A stretch of 64,000 nucleotides of DNA. Origin: an uncultured Paludibaculum sp. (lineage in GTDB: Bacteria; Acidobacteriota; Terriglobia; Bryobacterales; Bryobacteraceae). Under the pieces are notes generated by a model. It searched no databases, had not been told where the DNA came from, and worked only from the letters and a program-made list of their open reading frames with translations. Of the stretch, positions 60,025-64,000 are shown one piece after another (position 1 is the first letter of the stretch; the number at the start of each line of letters is the position of its first letter). The DNA lies in assembly GCF_963665245.1 (NCBI RefSeq), contig NZ_OY762268.1:186001-250000 (forward strand), given 5' to 3'. The position numbers and the translations under genes were made by a program.

Positions 60025-62610
60025 CTAGAAATTGAAGCCGAGTTCGGCTTGGTAGGTTCGCGGGGCTACGAAATGGGTGCCGCTGAAGGTCGACAGGAAG
60101 TTGTAGAGGGAGGCCTGATTCGTCAGGTTCAGGACCGTGAAGCGCAGGGAGGTCCTCAACTTCTCGCGGTGGAAGAGATTGTCCGTTCCGGTGCTCACGT
60201 CGAACAGATGGCGCGGGGCGATGCGGGGTGGATTGTGATCGTCGCTGGCCGTGCCGGCGGCCGGGATGACCAAGCGGGTGGCTCCGTAGGAGGAGGCACA
60301 CGCGGAGATCGGGTTGCTCACCGACGCATACACGCCACCGCAATGGAAGCCGATGGCGGCTTGCTCCGCTCCGGTGAGGGCGAGGGCGCTTTCCAGATCG
60401 GGTACGGCTCCGGAGACCATGCCGCTGTCGTAGCGCCAGGTAAAGGCGGCCCAGGGCGCGTCCTTCCTCTTTTGGTAGCGGAGGTTGGTGGTCTGCTGGA
60501 AGGCCTGATCGTGATCGATGCGGAAGACTCCGGTGGAGAGCGGGGAGTTGAAGATCAGGCCACCATTCGAAGGACCGAAGAAGCGGGCTCGGGTGTGGCC
60601 GAGGTTGGAGTAAGCCTGGAAGCCGTGGATGTTGATAGTGCTGACCTTCACGGAAACGCCGTCGATGGCGGAACGCCGCCAGGAGATCGGGAACTGGATG
60701 GGTGTGTTGAAGAGCGTGTCGAAGTCGTAGGCGTTGCGGGTGTATTTCCAGAAGTAGTCGGCGTCGATGACGATCCAGCGGCCGATGGCCTGTTGGAGGC
60801 CGGCGTTGTACTGGTTGCGATTGCCGGGGCGCAAGGGTTCCTGGCCATAGGCGCCGAAGACGTTGGAGGCGAGGCCGCCGGCGCCGGTGGCGCTGGATAG
60901 CAGCAGGTTCTCGTTGTATGGCGTCTCGAAGGTGCGGGAGAAGGATGCGCGGAAGACGGTGCCGGTGGCTTTGCTGTGATAGGAGAGGCCAATGCGTGGC
61001 TGCACCCCAGTGGCGGCGCTGAGGCCGTTGTAGCTGTCGATGCGGAGCCCAAGGTTAACGCTGAACTGGCCTAGCGTAATGGAATCCTGTCCGTAGAAGG
61101 CGTACTGATTGATCTTGCCGCGGTTCTTGTAGAAGAGCGGGGTTCCTCCGCGGGTGAGGTCGATGGGGATCAGGCTGGTGAGGACATCGGGATTGGCCAC
61201 GGCACCCGAGGCGGCACAGGCGGCTGGATCGGTCACGCCCGGCAGGCCCAGCGGGTCGCCTGAGGAGGAAAGGCAAACCGGGTTGAAATCGGAGTTCGTG
61301 ATGCCGAGGTGGAACTGCTCATCCAGGCGGGTTTGGGTGATCTGGGTGCCGAACTTCAGATTGTGACGACCCTTGACATAGGCGACGTCGCCGCGAAAGC
61401 CGTAATTGGTGAGGTAGCGCTCCTGCTGGACGGTGGCCGGTGTATCGGCGAAGGCGTCGGCGCTGGGGTAGTAGTTGAGGTGATCGCGGCGGACGAACGG
61501 GGTGAGGGTGAGCAGTACCGATGTACCGATGGTGCGCTGGTAGCCGCCGGAGATGTTGAAGGTCTCGACCCTCTGGCGCTGATCCTGATTCAACTGGTCG
61601 TAGGTGACGGGGGTCTGGAACCAGTTGCGGGCGGCGAAGAGGTTGACGTGGAACGAGTCGCGGGCGGTGGGCTTGTAATCAATGCGGTCGAACAGCGTGC
61701 CGTTGCTGCCGACGGCGTGCATGGGCTGGAACTCGGGGGTGTCGAGGAAGCGGCCCGAGCGCAGGGTGTTGAAGGCGAGAAAGTTGCCGAACTTGGAGGT
61801 GCCCAGAGAGAGATTGGCGTCCTCGGAGATGGTGCCGAAGGAACCGTACTGGAGGCGGACGCTCCCATGGCCGTTTTGATCGAGTCCGGAGCGGGTGACC
61901 GCGTTGACGACGAGGCTGGTTTTGTCGCCGAATTCAGCGGACGGGGCGCCGGTGATCAGTTCCATGCTTTGGATGGCGTTGACGGGGATCTGGGTGGAGA
62001 ACTGTTTGCTTTGCTGGTCACTGATGGGTTGGCCGTCGATGGAGAAGCTGGTTTGAGCGTGGTCGCCCAGGGGGTGGAAGAAGCCATTCGAGTCGGCGAC
62101 GACGCCGGGGGCGCTGAGGGTGATGGCGTCGCTCAGGCCAGAGCCGGGGGAACCAGAGGGCAGCTTCGTGAGGCTGGTATGGTCGACGTCGCTGTGTGCG
62201 AAGGGGACGGTTTCCAGCACGTCGGTGCTGTCGGCTTCGACGGTGACGGACGAGGTGGAGCTTTCCAACTTGAGGGCGAGTGCCAGGTTGATGGGGACGG
62301 CGGTGCGAACGATGACGTCGTGGTCTAGCTTCGCGAAGCCGGGCGCGACGACATTCAAGTGGTAGTGGTTCGGTGGGATGTTGGTGAAGCGGAAGCCGCC
62401 GGTGGCGTCGGTGAGGACCTCGCGCCTATAGCCGGTGAGCGGGTTGGCGATGGAGACGCGGGCGCCGGCCACGACCTCATTCGAAGGATCCTGGATGGTG
62501 CCGATGATCGTACCCGCGTTGCCCATGGACTGGGCAGAAAGGGGCAGGAGAAGGGACGTGAAGAAGAGGGTCAGGCACCAGAATCTGGGGTTGCGTGGCG
62601 AGGACGTCAT
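60025..62610 (-). CDS. TonB-dependent receptor with carboxypeptidase-regulatory N-domain
   Basis: The 861-residue protein has a signal peptide ending 'LLLPLSAQS'. An N-domain follows ('GTIIGTIQDPSNEVVAGARVSI', about 33-115), then a plug ('DVLETVPFAHSDVDHTSLTKLPSG', about 130-240) and a barrel ending 'TYQAELGFNF' (terminal Phe). It is shorter than the first receptor in the window. No Shine-Dalgarno is visible right before the ATG at 62610; a good one (AAGGA) instead precedes an ATG at 62638 in another frame, within the preceding gene. The receptor start therefore overlaps the glycosyltransferase reading frame by 134 bp. Confidence 0.87.
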   Translation of the reverse strand: MTSSPRNPRFWCLTLFFTSLLLPLSAQSMGNAGTIIGTIQDPSNEVVAGARVSIANPLTGYRREVLTDATGGFRFTNIPPNHYHLNVVAPGFAKLDHDVIVRTAVPINLALALKLESSTSSVTVEADSTDVLETVPFAHSDVDHTSLTKLPSGSPGSGLSDAITLSAPGVVADSNGFFHPLGDHAQTSFSIDGQPISDQQSKQFSTQIPVNAIQSMELITGAPSAEFGDKTSLVVNAVTRSGLDQNGHGSVRLQYGSFGTISEDANLSLGTSKFGNFLAFNTLRSGRFLDTPEFQPMHAVGSNGTLFDRIDYKPTARDSFHVNLFAARNWFQTPVTYDQLNQDQRQRVETFNISGGYQRTIGTSVLLTLTPFVRRDHLNYYPSADAFADTPATVQQERYLTNYGFRGDVAYVKGRHNLKFGTQITQTRLDEQFHLGITNSDFNPVCLSSSGDPLGLPGVTDPAACAASGAVANPDVLTSLIPIDLTRGGTPLFYKNRGKINQYAFYGQDSITLGQFSVNLGLRIDSYNGLSAATGVQPRIGLSYHSKATGTVFRASFSRTFETPYNENLLLSSATGAGGLASNVFGAYGQEPLRPGNRNQYNAGLQQAIGRWIVIDADYFWKYTRNAYDFDTLFNTPIQFPISWRRSAIDGVSVKVSTINIHGFQAYSNLGHTRARFFGPSNGGLIFNSPLSTGVFRIDHDQAFQQTTNLRYQKRKDAPWAAFTWRYDSGMVSGAVPDLESALALTGAEQAAIGFHCGGVYASVSNPISACASSYGATRLVIPAAGTASDDHNPPRIAPRHLFDVSTGTDNLFHREKLRTSLRFTVLNLTNQASLYNFLSTFSGTHFVAPRTYQAELGFNF

Positions 62611-64000
62611 CTGTGGTCAGTATTGATGAAGATGTCATGGTTGTCCTTCTATTGGCGGTGAGCGGGCCCGAATTCGCCGTGAGCGGACCTGGGAGGGAGC
62701 TCCAGCGGGAGAGGGTTTCGTCCGGGTTTCGACGCAGAACCTGGATGGTGCTGCCGCCAGCGCGGGTGGAGTAGGCTGCGGAGAATCTGGCGGTGCTGAG
62801 GCGGTTCTGGAGTATGGCTTGGTCGGCGGGTGTGGAGTAGGGCGAGATGGCCGCGACAATGACGTGTTCGCGAGCGAGGTCGGGTGAACAGGTGCGGCGG
62901 AGGAGTTCCGGTTGGAAATGAGCGTAGAGGGAAAGGTGGGCGGCTGGGGCGATGAGGGCGCATGCGTCGTGATCGGTGGCCAAGCTGAGGATCGACGCGG
63001 CTAGAGCCCAGTTTTCTCCCTTTGTTCTCACGTGCTGGTAGGTGTGACCAGCGGAGAGTAGAAGGATGGCGACCGCTGCGGCGGCACCCAGGCGGGGCTG
63101 AGCGGCGTAGAGGAGGCGGAGTCCCTCGGCGGCTAGCAGCACGAGGCTCGGGAGGATGAAGATGAGCTGGCGGATTGCGAAAAAGTAGCCGAACGCGGCG
63201 TCGGCTGCGTAGACGCACAACAAGGGGACTAGGATGGTGGTGCCGAGCAGGAGCTTGGTTTGACGGGGCAGAGCGGGGGATCGCACGCCCCAGATGGCCA
63301 GGAGGATGAGTGGGATAGACAGGGCGTAGCCGCCGCCAGAGATCTCGCGGACCAGCATCAGTACGGTTTTGGGTTCGAAGTGGGCCTGGATGCCGGCGGT
63401 GCTCAGGACGCTGGTCCACTCGGCGCGAGAGTGGAGGTACCAGGGTAGGAAGCAAGCGACGGCCAGTATCTGGAGAGCCGCGAGCCGGAAGGCAAGGTTG
63501 CGGTGGTCACCAAAAAGCCAGACGGTGTGGGCCAGCAAGAGGAAGAGGCTGAAGGGTTGGGTGTACAGGGCTGCGATCGAGAGAACCAGGTAGAAGGCCC
63601 AGAGGCGGAGGCTGGGCTGAGCGCTTAGTTTGAGAACGACGACCGTAGCGGCGAGGGTCCAGAGGAGAGCCAGCGAGTAGGGGCGGGCCTCGACGGCGTA
63701 GCGGAGTTGGAGCGGCAGGATGAGGAAGAGAAGGAACGCCAGGGAGGGGCTGCGGAGGCCAAACGTCCGGCTGAGGCGGAGGACAAGCACGGCGCAGAGG
63801 ACTGCGGCGAGGGCCGAGGGCAGGCGGGCGGCCACTTGGGAATGTCCCAGGGTCTGGAGTGACATCCATTGGAGGAGGTAACCCAAGGGAACTCCGCCGG
63901 CATTGCGGCTAGCCCAGACGACTGCGTCCCAGGCGCTGCCGGAGGAAGTGCCGAGCAATTGCAGCACTTCGTCGAGCCACAAAGGAGTGCGCGCCATGAG
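62477..64000 (-). CDS. GT39-like membrane glycosyltransferase (5' end outside the window, odd C-terminus)
   Basis: The frame is open to the window edge. The first visible ATG (63997) gives 'MARTPLWLDEVLQLLGTSS', but this acidic 'PLWLDE' motif normally follows a first membrane helix, so the true start probably lies beyond the window. Many membrane helices follow (about 40-310; 'RLPSALAAVLCAVLVLRLSR', 'LRYAVEARPYSLALLWTLAA'), as in ArnT/PMT-type enzymes that use polyprenyl-linked sugars. After 'VLRRNPDETL' the frame enters a short tandem repeat and then runs 134 bp into the TonB receptor gene. The last roughly 70 residues are probably not authentic. Confidence 0.75.
   Translation of the reverse strand, partial: LMARTPLWLDEVLQLLGTSSGSAWDAVVWASRNAGGVPLGYLLQWMSLQTLGHSQVAARLPSALAAVLCAVLVLRLSRTFGLRSPSLAFLLFLILPLQLRYAVEARPYSLALLWTLAATVVVLKLSAQPSLRLWAFYLVLSIAALYTQPFSLFLLLAHTVWLFGDHRNLAFRLAALQILAVACFLPWYLHSRAEWTSVLSTAGIQAHFEPKTVLMLVREISGGGYALSIPLILLAIWGVRSPALPRQTKLLLGTTILVPLLCVYAADAAFGYFFAIRQLIFILPSLVLLAAEGLRLLYAAQPRLGAAAAVAILLLSAGHTYQHVRTKGENWALAASILSLATDHDACALIAPAAHLSLYAHFQPELLRRTCSPDLAREHVIVAAISPYSTPADQAILQNRLSTARFSAAYSTRAGGSTIQVLRRNPDETLSRWSSLPGPLTANSGPLTANRRTTMTSSSILTTDDVLATQPQILVPDPLLHVPSPAPFCPVHGQRGYDHRHHPGSFE
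62655..62689. repeat. Short 21 bp tandem repeat at the end of the glycosyltransferase frame
   Basis: GCGGTGAGCGGGCC (62655-62668) and GCCGTGAGCGGACC (62676-62689) are 12/14 identical with a 21 bp period. In the glycosyltransferase frame they encode a repeated 'GPLTAN' heptad. It resembles intergenic dispersed repeats and lies just upstream of the receptor start. Confidence 0.5.

Overview
The window is GC-rich bacterial chromosome, densely coding on both strands. I see no tRNA, rRNA, CRISPR array, transposase, integrase or phage gene. The gene set points to Acidobacteriota, most likely the Solibacter/Bryobacter/Paludibaculum group. The markers are Oar-like TonB receptors with an N-terminal carboxypeptidase-regulatory domain, a paired PSD1-type cytochrome c/DUF1553 protein and DUF1501 protein, a TPR regulator with an acidobacterial-type N-terminus, a BlaI/M56 pair and many secreted hydrolases. 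This placement is an inference from gene content; no marker phylogeny could be run.

Region 1 (1-16.3 kb) is mostly central metabolism. It holds the end of a Gfo/Idh/MocA oxidoreductase, a sucC-sucD-ndk operon, trpD, a degenerate response-regulator receiver, and zwf-opcA-pgl with overlapping codons. A BlaI repressor and M56 membrane protease follow, behind a compact two-operator promoter, and then a secreted TPR protein. Next come a TIM-barrel sugar isomerase with deoC, three small genes (DUF4126 membrane protein, GyrI-like protein, HEXXH protein) and gnd. zwf, opcA, pgl and gnd together cover the oxidative pentose phosphate pathway.

Region 2 (16.3-29.0 kb) is secretion and scavenging: the PSD1 protein and DUF1501 pair, a beta-lactamase-fold hydrolase, a cupin, a large TonB receptor and, divergently, a Tat-exported phosphocholine-type phospholipase C.

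Region 3 (29.2-35.6 kb) is the most system-like part. Seven co-directional, mostly touching genes encode a YcaC-like cysteine hydrolase, an amidohydrolase with a His/Cys-rich tail, an outer-membrane porin, a XapX protein, a DoxX protein, a ring-cleaving VOC dioxygenase and an esterase. The last three resemble the MhqP/MhqO/MhqD quinone-response proteins. I read the block as an uptake plus degradation or detoxification module for an aromatic or amide-type compound.

Region 4 (35.6-46.4 kb, minus strand) has an alpha/beta hydrolase, a small secreted protein, a TPR regulator, an isolated fliM, an S9 peptidase fused to an SUMF1 domain, and a GH78 rhamnosidase. A structured, gene-free 414 bp stretch lies between the regulator and fliM.

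Region 5 (46.5-64 kb) starts with an RND adaptor and two tandem RND pumps. It continues with a small lipoprotein, pabA-pabB, a pentapeptide-repeat protein, a zinc-finger protein with a DUF5009-type membrane protein, a ferritin-like protein and a hemolysin III homologue. It ends with a second TonB receptor whose start is overlapped by the end of a GT39-like membrane glycosyltransferase running off the window.
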